From contig JACJYR010000001.1 in NCBI GenBank assembly GCA_020636005.1, positions 2,422,501 through 2,486,500 on the forward strand: a stretch of 64,000 nucleotides of DNA, read 5' to 3'. The stretch comes from Lewinellaceae bacterium. Lineage in GTDB: Bacteria > Bacteroidota > Bacteroidia > Chitinophagales > Saprospiraceae. Below, piece by piece: positions 11,513 through 20,587 of this stretch (its first letter is position 1; each line of letters begins with the position of its first letter). The notes beneath the pieces were generated by a model. That model did no database searches and was not told where the DNA came from. It worked only from the letters and a program-made list of their open reading frames with translations. The position numbers were made by a program, and so were the translations under genes.

Positions 11513-12763
11513 ATGACCTACACCATTTCAAAACCCGACCGCCATATTAAAGGCAACGTCTATCTTGATGGCTCCAAAAGCATCAGCAACAGGGCGCTCA
11601 TCATCCGGGCTTTGTGCAGGGAATCTTTTGACATAAAAAACCTCTCTACCTCAAAAGATACCCAATTGATGCTGCAACTACTTGACAGCCACGAAACTAT
11701 TTTAGACACAGGGGCTGCAGGAACGACCTTTCGTTTCCTGACTGCCTATCTCGCTTCCAGGCCGGGCAGCCAAATCCTCACTGGCTCGGATCGCATGAAA
11801 CAGCGGCCCATAGGTATCCTGGTGGACGCACTGGTTCAGTTGGGTGCCAACATTGAATACCTTGAAAGGGCAGGTTACCCGCCACTGCGCATCCATCCAC
11901 CAAAAAATTTGGGTTCCGATAATGCTCTCATCGTGCCGGCTGATACCAGCAGCCAGTATCTCTCTGCCCTGCTGATGATAGCGCCCACTTTGCCCAACGG
12001 CTTAAAATTGCAGGTGGAAGGCCAATTCGTTTCGCGCCCCTACGTGGAAATGACCCTTAAAATAATGGAACATTTTGGTGTTCGTCATTCCTGGGCCGAT
12101 AACACCATAACCGTCCCAGCCCAGAGCTACCGTGCCCGGGAATTCACGGTCGAAGCTGATTGGTCGGCGGCTTCTTACTACTATTCCATGGCGGCGCTTT
12201 CCGAAAGCTGCGATCTAAAACTTCACGGCCTGTTCAGCAACAGTTGGCAGGGCGATGCTGTGTTGGGTGGCATGATGCAAAGCTTCGGGGTGGAGTCTGT
12301 TTTTTCCAATAATGAAGTGCAGTTGAGCAAAGTCGGCCAGGCAAACCCTTTCTTTGAATGGGACTTCCTGCCCTGCCCCGATGTGGCGCAAACGTTGGCT
12401 GTCATCTGCGGTGGGCTGGGCGTTCACGGCCTTTTTTCCGGTTTGGAAACCCTGCGGATAAAGGAAACAGACCGCATTTCCGCCCTTCAAAATGAGTTGG
12501 CAAAAGTCCATGTGTTTTTTTCCAAACTGCCCGCCCGGTTTTCAAAAAAAACAGAACGGGAATACTACATGGTGGAGGGAAAAGCGGAGGTTTCCAGTTT
12601 GCCTGTTTTCGAAACATACGATGATCACCGTATGGCAATGGCATTTGCCGTATTGGCAATGTTGGGTGAGATTGAGATTGAGAATCCCATGGTGGTGGAA
12701 AAATCTTACCCTGCCTTTTGGGAGGATTTGAAAAAACTAGGTTTTGTCATTATAGAGGGATAG
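11513..12763 (+). CDS. aroA: 3-phosphoshikimate 1-carboxyvinyltransferase (EPSP synthase)
   Basis: A 416-residue cytoplasmic enzyme that transfers enolpyruvate from PEP to shikimate-3-phosphate, the sixth step of the shikimate pathway. Family motifs are visible in order: DGSKSISNRALII at the N-terminus (phosphate-binding), DTGAAGTTFRFLTA (the equivalent of the GNAGT loop), PADTSSQYLSALL, LRIKETDRISALQNEL, and YDDHRMAMAFAV near the C-terminus. Length is normal. It stands alone on the + strand, ending before a strong bidirectional terminator. The loop DTGAAGTTFR departs from the usual GNAGTA/TMR, which could alter glyphosate sensitivity, but this is inference. Confidence 0.96.
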   Translation: MTYTISKPDRHIKGNVYLDGSKSISNRALIIRALCRESFDIKNLSTSKDTQLMLQLLDSHETILDTGAAGTTFRFLTAYLASRPGSQILTGSDRMKQRPIGILVDALVQLGANIEYLERAGYPPLRIHPPKNLGSDNALIVPADTSSQYLSALLMIAPTLPNGLKLQVEGQFVSRPYVEMTLKIMEHFGVRHSWADNTITVPAQSYRAREFTVEADWSAASYYYSMAALSESCDLKLHGLFSNSWQGDAVLGGMMQSFGVESVFSNNEVQLSKVGQANPFFEWDFLPCPDVAQTLAVICGGLGVHGLFSGLETLRIKETDRISALQNELAKVHVFFSKLPARFSKKTEREYYMVEGKAEVSSLPVFETYDDHRMAMAFAVLAMLGEIEIENPMVVEKSYPAFWEDLKKLGFVIIEG

Positions 12764-12843
12764 GTTCCAAACCTGGGGGACAGTCTTTTTTTACGGACGG
12801 TTAGCATCCCTTCCACTATATTTAGGCTATATTTTGAAAACAC

Positions 12844-12879
12844 AAAAAGCGGGGACAATCTTGACCGTCCCCGCTTTTT
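12844..12879 (+). terminator. Bidirectional terminator between aroA and the ompH pair
   Basis: The stem AAAAAGCGGGGAC/GTCCCCGCTTTTT with a 10-nt loop gives U-runs on both strands, serving the convergent aroA (+) and ompH (-) transcripts. Confidence 0.9.
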
Positions 12880-12904
12880 GATTATATGACTGGCTGGATT
12901 TTTC

Positions 12905-13420
12905 TTAAATACCTAATTTAGATTTTACCAGTGCAGTAACGTCCGTGGATTCGTCCGCATAAAGGATCACGCCGGATTGGGCATCAAAGATGTACTGAAA
13001 GCTTCCTTCTTTGGCTACGTCCTGAATAGCGGTATTGACCTTGTCCAGAATTGGTTTCATTTCTTTTTGCTGGCGCTCGGATAGGTCCTTATCCATTTGT
13101 GCGCTGTAATCGTACAGTTCTTGCTGCATTTTTTGAAGTTCGGCTGTCACCTCCTCCTCTTCTTTTGGTGTCATCAGGCCTTGCTGCTTTTTCTGGGCAG
13201 CAGCCTGTTGTTTTTGCTGGAAGGCAGTGAGCTTGGCTTCTCCCTGTTTTTCAAGCTGTTTTTGGAAGCTATCCAGGGTGGACTGGAATTGCTTCATTTC
13301 CGGCATGTCCTTCAGGATGAGGGCCGAGTTGACATAGCCGAATTTTTGTGCGCTGGCAAGGGTGCTGATCATTAAAAATGCAGCGGCAATCATTCCAAGT
13401 TTCATGATATGTTTCTTCAT
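12905..13420 (-). CDS. OmpH/Skp family periplasmic chaperone
   Basis: A 171-residue exported protein. The signal peptide (about residues 1-24) ends at ASA-Q. The mature part begins FGYVNSALILKDMPEM, typical of OmpH/Skp, then a long charged coiled coil (about 45-120, rich in Q, K and E) forms the Skp 'tentacle', ending with a compact segment IFDAQSGVILYADESTDVT. Skp-type proteins hold unfolded outer-membrane proteins in the periplasm. The ATG at 13418-13420 is preferred to one 11 codons upstream because it directly precedes the signal peptide. It is the second of a tandem pair. A -7 box TACTTTTG on the - strand (13501-13494) suggests that it also has its own promoter. Confidence 0.9.
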   Translation of the reverse strand: MKKHIMKLGMIAAAFLMISTLASAQKFGYVNSALILKDMPEMKQFQSTLDSFQKQLEKQGEAKLTAFQQKQQAAAQKKQQGLMTPKEEEEVTAELQKMQQELYDYSAQMDKDLSERQQKEMKPILDKVNTAIQDVAKEGSFQYIFDAQSGVILYADESTDVTALVKSKLGI

Positions 13421-13543
13421 TTTTCGTAAAAAATATTTGCAGGTTGAATCCACTGTTGGCGCTTTCGCCGCAAGCAGACAGTTAAAATGTGTGCAAAAGT
13501 AGGAATTAGGTTGGTTTAGCCCCGACAGAATCCGGGAAATGGC

Positions 13544-14059
13544 CTACTTCTTTTTCAGCCGATCCAATAATTCATTTGTCTTGTCATAGCTGGGGCTGGC
13601 GAATATCATCCCCGTGGAGCCGCCTTTGTCGAAGATAAAATCATAGCCCTTGTCGCCGGCAAAATCTTCGATGGCCGCATAAACCCTGTCCTGAATAGGT
13701 TGCACGAGTTCTTTACGCTTCTGGAAAAGGGCGCCTTCCGGCCCAAACTTGTCCTTCTGCATTTCCCGCACCCGCTTTTCCATGTCCATGATTTCGTCCT
13801 CCTTCTTCTTGCGGGCCTCATCGCTCAACAGCACCTGCTCGGCCTGGTAGCGGTTGTACTCGCCTTTGATTTTGTCATATTCCTGGGCAATGTCCTGGCG
13901 CCAGGTAGCGGCTATTTTATCCAGTTCGTCCTGGGCTTTTTGGTATTCTTCGATGCTTTCGAGAATGACTTTTACGTCCACGTAGGCAATGCGCTGTGCG
14001 CTGGCGGTAAAGGCGAATATTGCTACGAAGAACATGGCGGAGATTGATTTTTTCAGCAT
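13544..14059 (-). CDS. OmpH/Skp family periplasmic chaperone
   Basis: A 171-residue paralogue of the downstream OmpH protein. The signal peptide MLKKSISAMFFVAIFAFTASA is followed by QRIAYVDVKVILESIEEYQKA, a coiled coil (about 40-115) and the C-terminal signature YDFIFDKGGSTGMIFASPSYD. Tandem OmpH genes are common in Bacteroidota, often near bamA, which is not in this window. Expected role: chaperoning outer-membrane proteins in the periplasm. It has a well-formed promoter 40 nt upstream. Confidence 0.92.
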   Translation of the reverse strand: MLKKSISAMFFVAIFAFTASAQRIAYVDVKVILESIEEYQKAQDELDKIAATWRQDIAQEYDKIKGEYNRYQAEQVLLSDEARKKKEDEIMDMEKRVREMQKDKFGPEGALFQKRKELVQPIQDRVYAAIEDFAGDKGYDFIFDKGGSTGMIFASPSYDKTNELLDRLKKK

Positions 14060-14099
14060 GTCATTTAGTTTTAAATGTTGAATTTCATGTTTAGTGCGC

Positions 14100-14131
14100 C
14101 AAAATTATGGCTTTCTTTCAGCCTTGCCCAA
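14100..14131 (-). promoter_or_regulatory. Promoter of the ompH pair
   Basis: On the - strand: TTG (14131-14129), a 21-bp spacer and TAATTTTG (14107-14100). This is one of the best fits to the Bacteroidota TTG-N19/21-TAnnTTTG consensus in the window. The expected leader is about 35 nt. The rest of 14060-14366 holds nothing recognisable. Confidence 0.6.
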
Positions 14132-14366
14132 GCTAAAGACGCAAAGGCCACAATTTTTGAACAAAGCGAAATGTTGGCTGCATGGCCCCAAAATACTTCA
14201 AGGGCTTCTAAATGAACAGGTTACATGGGCAAGGGTTGGCAGCGACGCCCGTACTTTAACGAGTGTTTAACGGGCAAAAGGCCTGTTTTAACAAAATAAA
14301 ACCTTGCCGGGCGAAAGGTTTTAGGCCCAAGGCCACTTGTGGCTAATGCGGCCCTGCCCGTCATTT

Positions 14367-16322
14367 CTATTCGAACCGGGCCTCCACGGTCGCTTCTACC
14401 TCCCAGTTGGCCCGCAGTTCTTCCAGTTCTTTCCGCTGGATTCGTTCTGGCTGTCGGCGAAGATCGTAGTTGCCGGTTGTCCAACGCCCGTTGCTGTCCA
14501 AATCCTCGATAAGTTCTACGGAATAAGTGTCAGGCCTCATGTATGGGATGGTTTCCTGGAAATCAGCCACCCCATCCACCCGGTACTGTTGGTACAGCGC
14601 TTCGCTTTTATTCAAAATCCTGATGATGTAGGAGGTTGCGGCATTCAGGCCTGTTACTTTTAACGTCAACGTTCCAAAATCTTTTTCCTGGCCCACTGTG
14701 AACGACCTTGTGATGGTGTCGGTGTTGGTGAGGCCAAAAATATCGGTGACACTGCCTGGCAATAATTGCAGTGTATAGGGTTTGCCCTGTTTCCAGGCAA
14801 AATCAACCTGCAGCCTTCTGTCTAAGCTCGTATCAACTGAGGCTGTCGGCCTTACCAAAACTTTGGCGGTATCTTCCAAAAGCTGGATGTTTTCAATATT
14901 GTAGCTTTCCAAAGGATGGCTGAATACGATGGGATATGGGGAAAAAGGCTGTTGGACAGGCGGCTTGGGCGGTGCTTTCTCTGCGGCAACCAGCTTGGCC
15001 GAGGACAGGAAACCCGCCCGAAGCCCGCTTTTTACCAAAACCGTATCAACGGAAGTATCTCGTTTGACGTAAATGTTCCAGGCGGTATCTGTTGGAGTTT
15101 GGTACCAAACCCAAATAGAGTCATTTTCTTGTTCCAAAACAACGGTTTGCCCAACGTTGTCGAAAGTCACCGCTGCGTCGAACGGCTCCCTGCTGAACCC
15201 CAGGTTGACCCTGCCGTAGGCTCCTGTTGCCTTGTCCCTCAGGTACAGCCTTTTCAGTTCCTGGAAGAGCCTGATCTTGATGGGCGGGGCGGGCGGGGTT
15301 TTACCTTTTGCGGCAGTATCCAGTTTCAAAGAATCCAAGAAAAGCGTATCAGGCGGGCTTGGTTGGCCTTCCAGGCTGTCCGCTACCTCTTTCCCAGGTG
15401 TTTGGGGCGGAGGATTGCCATTCGTTGAATCCAATAACAGTGAATCGGGAAATTGAGGTGGAAGGGCGGTGGAGTCTGTTGCAAGGCTGTCCGGGCCAAC
15501 AGCGTTGGATGCTGTTTTCACAGTTTGCAGGACTAACATACTGTCAGGGAAACCAATTTGTTCCGCCTCCCCGTCGTAGCGGTAGTTCAGGTTTTTGTCG
15601 AGTAGGGCAAAGGCCTTGAAAGTACCGCTTTTCACGTTGTTTACCTTGAAATTCCCCGTTTTGTCGGTTTTGGCAAAATAGAAGGGACGATCCTTGCGCA
15701 CGACGGAGTCCGCCAAATTTTCGTACAGCATGAACAGCACATTTTCGACAGGCTTGCCCGTGTAGGCATCCACGATGTTACCGCTTACAGAAAGCGAGTC
15801 AATGTAGCTGCCGGTAGAAAATACGAACACCATAGGCGCCACATTCCCCTTGGTGATATCCCGGATGGCCTCGCCGTAATTGATGACGTAGGTGGCGCTG
15901 TCCCGCAGCACTTCTTTTTCGTCAAATTTCAGCACGATGGTCTTTTTCTTGCGGCTGATGGCCGGCCTGAACTCAAGCGGCGGCGAGATGACCACCTGTG
16001 TAAAAACATCTTTCAGTTCCACCCACTCGTCGAAGGCGAGTACGATGTCCTGTTTTTTAAAATGGGTTTGAAAATTAGGGGTAGAGTGCAGGGAATCGAG
16101 CTGGGGCGGCGTCAGGTCTTCCGGGCCACCGGTGGGCTGTACGATTTGGGCGCAGCCAAAAAACAAGGCCAGCCACAGGATGGCCAGCACAGTGATGGAC
16201 ACTGCTGAGACACCCAAGGGCGAAAGATGCGGTTGTGAAAATTTTCCAGGCTGCAAATCAAGTGGGTTTAACGCTGGCAGATCAAACGGATAAATGCCCA
16301 AAAGCCAGCAAAGGTGCTTCAT
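14367..16322 (-). CDS. Ig-like (SbsA/Big_5) domain lipoprotein
   Basis: A 651-residue protein of a Bacteroidota family that begins, after a lipobox cysteine, with C-A-Q-I-V-x-P-T-G-G-P-E-D and a Big_5/SbsA-type Ig domain (about 65-165, with VLAFDEWVELKDV and RKKTIVLKFDE). It continues with a carboxypeptidase-regulatory-like beta domain (about 175-270), a low-complexity Pro/Ser/Asp-rich linker (about 275-345) and further beta-rich C-terminal regions. The lipobox LFFGC is unusually far from the ATG (about 60 residues), so the true start may be an internal alternative codon; the ATG at 16322 is the only ATG. Probably a cell-surface or outer-membrane lipoprotein. It lies 30 nt downstream of xerD. 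Confidence 0.78.
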   Translation of the reverse strand: MKHLCWLLGIYPFDLPALNPLDLQPGKFSQPHLSPLGVSAVSITVLAILWLALFFGCAQIVQPTGGPEDLTPPQLDSLHSTPNFQTHFKKQDIVLAFDEWVELKDVFTQVVISPPLEFRPAISRKKKTIVLKFDEKEVLRDSATYVINYGEAIRDITKGNVAPMVFVFSTGSYIDSLSVSGNIVDAYTGKPVENVLFMLYENLADSVVRKDRPFYFAKTDKTGNFKVNNVKSGTFKAFALLDKNLNYRYDGEAEQIGFPDSMLVLQTVKTASNAVGPDSLATDSTALPPQFPDSLLLDSTNGNPPPQTPGKEVADSLEGQPSPPDTLFLDSLKLDTAAKGKTPPAPPIKIRLFQELKRLYLRDKATGAYGRVNLGFSREPFDAAVTFDNVGQTVVLEQENDSIWVWYQTPTDTAWNIYVKRDTSVDTVLVKSGLRAGFLSSAKLVAAEKAPPKPPVQQPFSPYPIVFSHPLESYNIENIQLLEDTAKVLVRPTASVDTSLDRRLQVDFAWKQGKPYTLQLLPGSVTDIFGLTNTDTITRSFTVGQEKDFGTLTLKVTGLNAATSYIIRILNKSEALYQQYRVDGVADFQETIPYMRPDTYSVELIEDLDSNGRWTTGNYDLRRQPERIQRKELEELRANWEVEATVEARFE

Positions 16323-16352
16323 TTGCCTAAGTTTAACAAACCTTTTGACCCG

Positions 16353-17297
16353 TCAGGCATCCGGGGGGCTGGCAGCGTTTTTCCGCCTCATTTCCAGGTT
16401 GCGGGGGTGGAAGTTGAGCACGGTTTCCCGGAGGTACTCCGTGTCGAGGTGGGTATAAATTTCTGTTGTGGTGATGCTTTCGTGGCCGAGCATGTCTTGT
16501 ACCGCCTTCAGGTCGGCGCCACCTTCTATCAGGTGGGTGGCGAAAGAGTGGCGGAAGGTATGTGGGCTGACACTCTTTTCGATGCCGGCCAGCTTTGCCA
16601 GTTCTTTTATGATCAGGAAAACCATGATGCGGCTCAGCTTGCTGCCCCGCCGGTTGAGGAACAAGATGTTTTCGTTGTCTTTTTTTATTTTTAAATGCCG
16701 CCGTGCGCCGTCCAGGTAAAAGCGGATGTGTTTTACGGCTTCTTCGCCGATGGGCACGAGGCGTTCCTTGTCGTTTTTACCCAATACTTTCACGAAGCCA
16801 ATGTCAAGGTAGAGGTTGGAAATGCGCAGCCCTGTCAGTTCGCTTACCCGCAGGCCACAGGCGTAGAGCGTTTCCAGCATGGCCCGGTTGCGCACCCCGT
16901 GCGGTTCGCTGAGGTCGATAGCGGCAAGCAGTTGCTGTATTTCGTCAAAAGTAAGGACGGCCGGTATCTTGCGGCCCAGCCGGGGCGTTTCGAGCAGCTC
17001 GGTGGGGTCTGTTTGGAGTAGGTCTTCGAGGAGCAGGTATTTGTAAAAAGCCTTGATACCGGAAATGATCCTGGCTTGTGAGCGCACATCCAGCCCCAGT
17101 TCGTTTAGCCATTTGATGGCGTCCTGCAATTGGTCGAGCGTGACGTTGAGCGGGGACACATTGATGCGGTGTATTTCAAAATACTGCACCAATTTGCCGA
17201 TGTCACGTTGGTAAGCATCAATAGTATTGCCGGAAAGCGACCGTTCCAGCAACAGGTAGGAATGAAAGCCTTTGATATAGGGTTGCCACATGATCAA
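16353..17297 (-). CDS. xerD: Tyrosine recombinase XerD
   Basis: A 314-residue site-specific recombinase. It has an N-terminal SAM-like DNA-binding domain (about 5-95) and a catalytic domain (about 110-300) with the full set of active-site residues: Arg150 (CGLRVSEL), Lys174, His246 and Arg249 (HTFRHSF), His272 (LGHESI) and Tyr281 (TEIYTHLD). With XerC, the family resolves chromosome dimers at dif. The XerD assignment is by overall similarity and length; XerC cannot be fully excluded. ATG at 17297; a second in-frame ATG lies two codons downstream. Confidence 0.88.
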   Translation of the reverse strand: MIMWQPYIKGFHSYLLLERSLSGNTIDAYQRDIGKLVQYFEIHRINVSPLNVTLDQLQDAIKWLNELGLDVRSQARIISGIKAFYKYLLLEDLLQTDPTELLETPRLGRKIPAVLTFDEIQQLLAAIDLSEPHGVRNRAMLETLYACGLRVSELTGLRISNLYLDIGFVKVLGKNDKERLVPIGEEAVKHIRFYLDGARRHLKIKKDNENILFLNRRGSKLSRIMVFLIIKELAKLAGIEKSVSPHTFRHSFATHLIEGGADLKAVQDMLGHESITTTEIYTHLDTEYLRETVLNFHPRNLEMRRKNAASPPDA

Positions 17298-17420
17298 TGT
17301 TTAGAAACAAGCTCAAATTTTTTTGCATTGCCTGGCCGGGAGGCGTATCCTGAACCTTACGGGAAGCTCCTGGTGCATGGCCAAAATGAAAGATAGGTTA
17401 TGTATGCCGGAATACTGGCG

Positions 17421-18680
17421 TTACGATGATATTTTTTGCCGATTGGTTGCTGCCTTCTCGCACTCCTTTTCGTCCAGCATGTTTTCCCAGCGCTCAAAAA
17501 AAGCTCGAATGCACTTTCCCCGAAGGGGGGAATTGGCATTGAACAGTACGCAGACACCGATGCCATCCCGCCTGTCCAGGGCGATTTCACTGTGGAAGTT
17601 GTTGACAAAGCCGGCGTGGTATATCAAATCGCCGCTACTGGTTTTCAAGATGCGCCAGCCCATGGCATAATAGGCGGAATCACGGTCAATCCAGCCAGGC
17701 AGTGTGCGGCGCTCCAGTCCTGTGGCTATAAAGGGTTTGAACACATCGTCAAGGGTTTCACTGGAGATTAGGTCGGGGCGGTGGCCAAGCAGCACTTTGA
17801 GCCACTCGCCCATGTCGCTAATGCTGGCATTTATGCCACCGGCGGCGGCGAAGTCATAGTAGAAAGTGGAAATGGAGTCGGCTGCCCAACCGCTGGCCTG
17901 CCAGGAATGGGGCAGGGCCTTATTGGCTGTGTTCTGCATGGTGCTAAAATCGAGGGAAGCATCGTACATGCCAGCGGGGTAGAAAATGAATTCCTGCAGC
18001 AGTGCCCGGTATGACTGCCTGGTGGCGGCCTCCAGCACCGGTTCGATCAGGCTGAAGGAGACGTTCTGATAGCCAAAAAAACGGCCTTCCTGGCCAAAAA
18101 GCTTTGCATTGGGAAAATATTGGCTGACTATGGTTTCACGGTCGTAGCCCTGTTCCACCAGGTTGTCGAAGGCATGGTAGGGCAGGCCATCGGTATGGGA
18201 AAGCAGGTGCCGTACTTGTACGCGCCGGGCCTGTTTTTCGTCTTTCAGGTGAAAATCGGGAAAATGCTGTTGCACGGGATCATCCCATTTCAGGAAACCT
18301 TTTGCCACCATCATGCCCGTGAGCACACCTGCGAAGCCTTTTGACAAGGAGCCGATCCTGAAACGGGTATGGGCGTTGATGGGGTCGCCGCTGCCAATTG
18401 CTTTTTCACCATAGCCCTTTATGAAAACGACCTGGCTGTCTTTCACGATGACAAGGGCAGCGCCGGGGGTGCCGCTGAGCAACAGGGAATCGGCAAAGTA
18501 TTGCTCATATTCGTTGAGGAAGTTTTGCAGGTACGGATCAAGTGGTTTTGTTGCTACTGGCGCAGCTGTTGGTTCCAATGGAATGGCTGTTGGCGGCGGC
18601 GTGGCAACCGTCTCTGAACAACCCTGCAGCAAGGCAATGCCCGTAAAAAATACCAACAAGGTGAAAGGTGCAAATTTCAT
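17421..18680 (-). CDS. Serine hydrolase lipoprotein, class C beta-lactamase/PBP4-like family
   Basis: A lipoprotein of about 419 residues in the beta-lactamase/DD-peptidase superfamily. The signal peptide ends in a lipobox LLQGC (Cys21), then comes a Pro/Thr/Ala linker. The catalytic S-x-x-K is SLSK (Ser111, Lys114) after FRIG; the Y-x-N element is YQN in FGYQNVSFS; and the third motif is HAGFVNNF in place of KTG, as in many esterase-type members. The substrate is not predictable; it need not be an antibiotic resistance enzyme. The ATG at 18678-18680 is chosen because it starts the signal peptide; the longer frame upstream has no coding character. Confidence 0.85.
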   Translation of the reverse strand: MKFAPFTLLVFFTGIALLQGCSETVATPPPTAIPLEPTAAPVATKPLDPYLQNFLNEYEQYFADSLLLSGTPGAALVIVKDSQVVFIKGYGEKAIGSGDPINAHTRFRIGSLSKGFAGVLTGMMVAKGFLKWDDPVQQHFPDFHLKDEKQARRVQVRHLLSHTDGLPYHAFDNLVEQGYDRETIVSQYFPNAKLFGQEGRFFGYQNVSFSLIEPVLEAATRQSYRALLQEFIFYPAGMYDASLDFSTMQNTANKALPHSWQASGWAADSISTFYYDFAAAGGINASISDMGEWLKVLLGHRPDLISSETLDDVFKPFIATGLERRTLPGWIDRDSAYYAMGWRILKTSSGDLIYHAGFVNNFHSEIALDRRDGIGVCVLFNANSPLRGKCIRAFFERWENMLDEKECEKAATNRQKISS

Positions 18681-18853
18681 GGCGGCGAAGATATAAAAGA
18701 GGCAGTGTGTTGGCAAGTCCCCTTGCCCTTTGGGGGGCCGGGGCCAACGTCCAGCAAACTCAACTTCAAAATCCTCCGCTTCAACGACAAAATTTCGATG
18801 CCCGTCTTCCCCAGGCCATTTTTGTGGCATCATTTCACAAAAATCACAACAAC

Positions 18854-19486
18854 ATGAAAAAGTATTTGGTATTATTTGCTTTGGCCGTATTTTTCATCCT
18901 GCAGGGGTGCATCCCCTCGTTGCACCCTATTTACACAACTGACAAACTGGTGGAAGTAAAAGAGCTGCCGGGACTTTGGACAGAAAGCGGAAACGGGCAG
19001 GTGACCTATAAAAACTCCGAAGGGAAACCGGAATCCTGGAACTTCAATGACCAAGGCGACAAATCTTATGAACTTATCCACACAGATGACCAGGGCCGAA
19101 AAGCCGTCTTTGAGGTACATGTGATTAAATTGGATAGGTATTACTTCATGGATTTTTATCCAACCGAATCTGCGGAGGAAGGAGAGCCGGTGATTGCCGA
19201 TGTTTACAAAATGAACGATATGGAGCAAATGCACCTGCTGCCCGTGCATACCTTTGCAAAACTGGAAATCTCGCCGACTGAGTTGAAAATCAGCATGTTC
19301 GACCCGGATTTTTTAAAAAAACTGTTGGAAAACCAGCAAATCCGCATCAAGCACGAAAAGACCGAAAGCGGCTTCGTCTTGACGGCCTCGCCGGAGGAAC
19401 TGCAGAAATTCGTCGCCAAGTATGCCGATGTGAAAGAAGCTTTCCTGCCCGATCCGACGGTACTCAAAAACAGGTTGAAAGAATAG
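18854..19486 (+). CDS. Lipoprotein of unknown function
   Basis: A 210-residue protein. The signal peptide MKKYLVLFALAVFFILQGC carries a lipobox with Cys19, followed by IPSLHPIYTTDKLVEVKELPGLW, a beginning seen in Bacteroidota lipoproteins of unknown role. The rest is a predicted beta-rich calycin-like or sandwich fold ending in a helical C-terminus. I do not recognise a catalytic motif. Only 3 nt separate it from the LytS-type kinase gene, so it is almost certainly cotranscribed with that two-component system and may be its sensory accessory or a target. The ATG at 18854 is preferred over upstream in-frame starts because of the signal peptide. Confidence 0.75.
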   Translation: MKKYLVLFALAVFFILQGCIPSLHPIYTTDKLVEVKELPGLWTESGNGQVTYKNSEGKPESWNFNDQGDKSYELIHTDDQGRKAVFEVHVIKLDRYYFMDFYPTESAEEGEPVIADVYKMNDMEQMHLLPVHTFAKLEISPTELKISMFDPDFLKKLLENQQIRIKHEKTESGFVLTASPEELQKFVAKYADVKEAFLPDPTVLKNRLKE

Positions 19487-19489
19487 CGC

Positions 19490-20587
19490 ATGAACCTAAC
19501 TGCCCAACTGCAAGACATCTCCCGGAACAGGTGGCTCCACCACCTCCTGTTCTGGGCCTTGTCGTTTTTCGTGCTGGCAAGGTTTTTTGCCTATGAAAGT
19601 ACCCTTTCGGCAGTGGATTGGATTTACACGCTGCTGTTCCACCTGAGCGTTTGGCTGGCCGTTTACCCCAACCTCCTCTGGCTGATACCGACCTTTTTAA
19701 GGGCTGGCAAATATATCTCCTACGCTTTGTTGCTCTCTCTGGCCCTACTGGCGGCGGTGGGGTTTAATTTTCTGACTTTCAACTACTTGTCCGATCTGCT
19801 TTTTCCCGGTTACTATTTTATTGCCTATTATGGTTTCCTGGAAATACTGGAATTTATGGTAGTTTATGTGGCCATTACCAGTTTGTTGAAATTGTCAAAA
19901 GGTTGGTTCAGGTACCTGGAAGCACAGCGCCAGTTCGACGGCCTGAAACGGGAGAAACTAGATGCCGAACTGGCCGCCCTGAAGTCGCAGGTGAACCCCC
20001 ATTTCCTGTTCAACAGCCTGAACAACCTCTACTCCCTTGCCCTCGACCAGGACAGCCGTACCCCTGCCATCATCCTCCGCCTGTCGGACATGATGCGGTA
20101 CCTGCTTTATGAGAGCAATGTACCGGCCGTGCCGCTGTCCAAGGAAGTCGAGCACCTTCGTAATTATGTGGAAATGCAGCGCCTGCGGGTGGGCAACAAA
20201 GCTGACATCCATTTTGAAATAAATGGTGAAACATACTCAAAAATGGTGGCCCCGCTGCTTTTTTTGCCCTTGGTTGAAAATGGATTCAAGCACGGTATCA
20301 AGGGGGAAACGGCAGGTGCTTTTATCAGGATCTGCCTGGATGCAGGGCCGGGGCAGCTTATTTTTAAAGTGGAAAATAACAAAGGGACGGTGGACGAGGT
20401 GGAAAAAGATGCCGCCAGGGGTGTCGGCCTGCAAAACCTCCGCCGTCGGCTGGAACTGCTTTACCCCGGCCAACACCAACTGGAGACGACCGAGGGGATC
20501 CATGTTTTTACGGCAGTCCTGCGATTGAAATTAGAAAATGGCAGGGCCGCCCAAAATCTCGCAAACACAAACGCCCTAACACCATGA
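19490..20587 (+). CDS. LytS/YehU-type sensor histidine kinase
   Basis: A 365-residue inner-membrane kinase. Four predicted transmembrane helices (about 18-35, 43-65, 75-98, 108-135) are followed by a short coiled linker and a His_kinase (LytS/YehU) domain with LKSQVNPHFLFNSLNNL (phospho-acceptor His171) and an ATPase domain with LPLVENGFKHGI and GVGLQNLRRRLELLY. It overlaps the LytTR regulator downstream by 4 nt (ATGA), so the two are translationally coupled. Such pairs are abundant in Bacteroidota; the signal is unknown. Confidence 0.92.
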   Translation: MNLTAQLQDISRNRWLHHLLFWALSFFVLARFFAYESTLSAVDWIYTLLFHLSVWLAVYPNLLWLIPTFLRAGKYISYALLLSLALLAAVGFNFLTFNYLSDLLFPGYYFIAYYGFLEILEFMVVYVAITSLLKLSKGWFRYLEAQRQFDGLKREKLDAELAALKSQVNPHFLFNSLNNLYSLALDQDSRTPAIILRLSDMMRYLLYESNVPAVPLSKEVEHLRNYVEMQRLRVGNKADIHFEINGETYSKMVAPLLFLPLVENGFKHGIKGETAGAFIRICLDAGPGQLIFKVENNKGTVDEVEKDAARGVGLQNLRRRLELLYPGQHQLETTEGIHVFTAVLRLKLENGRAAQNLANTNALTP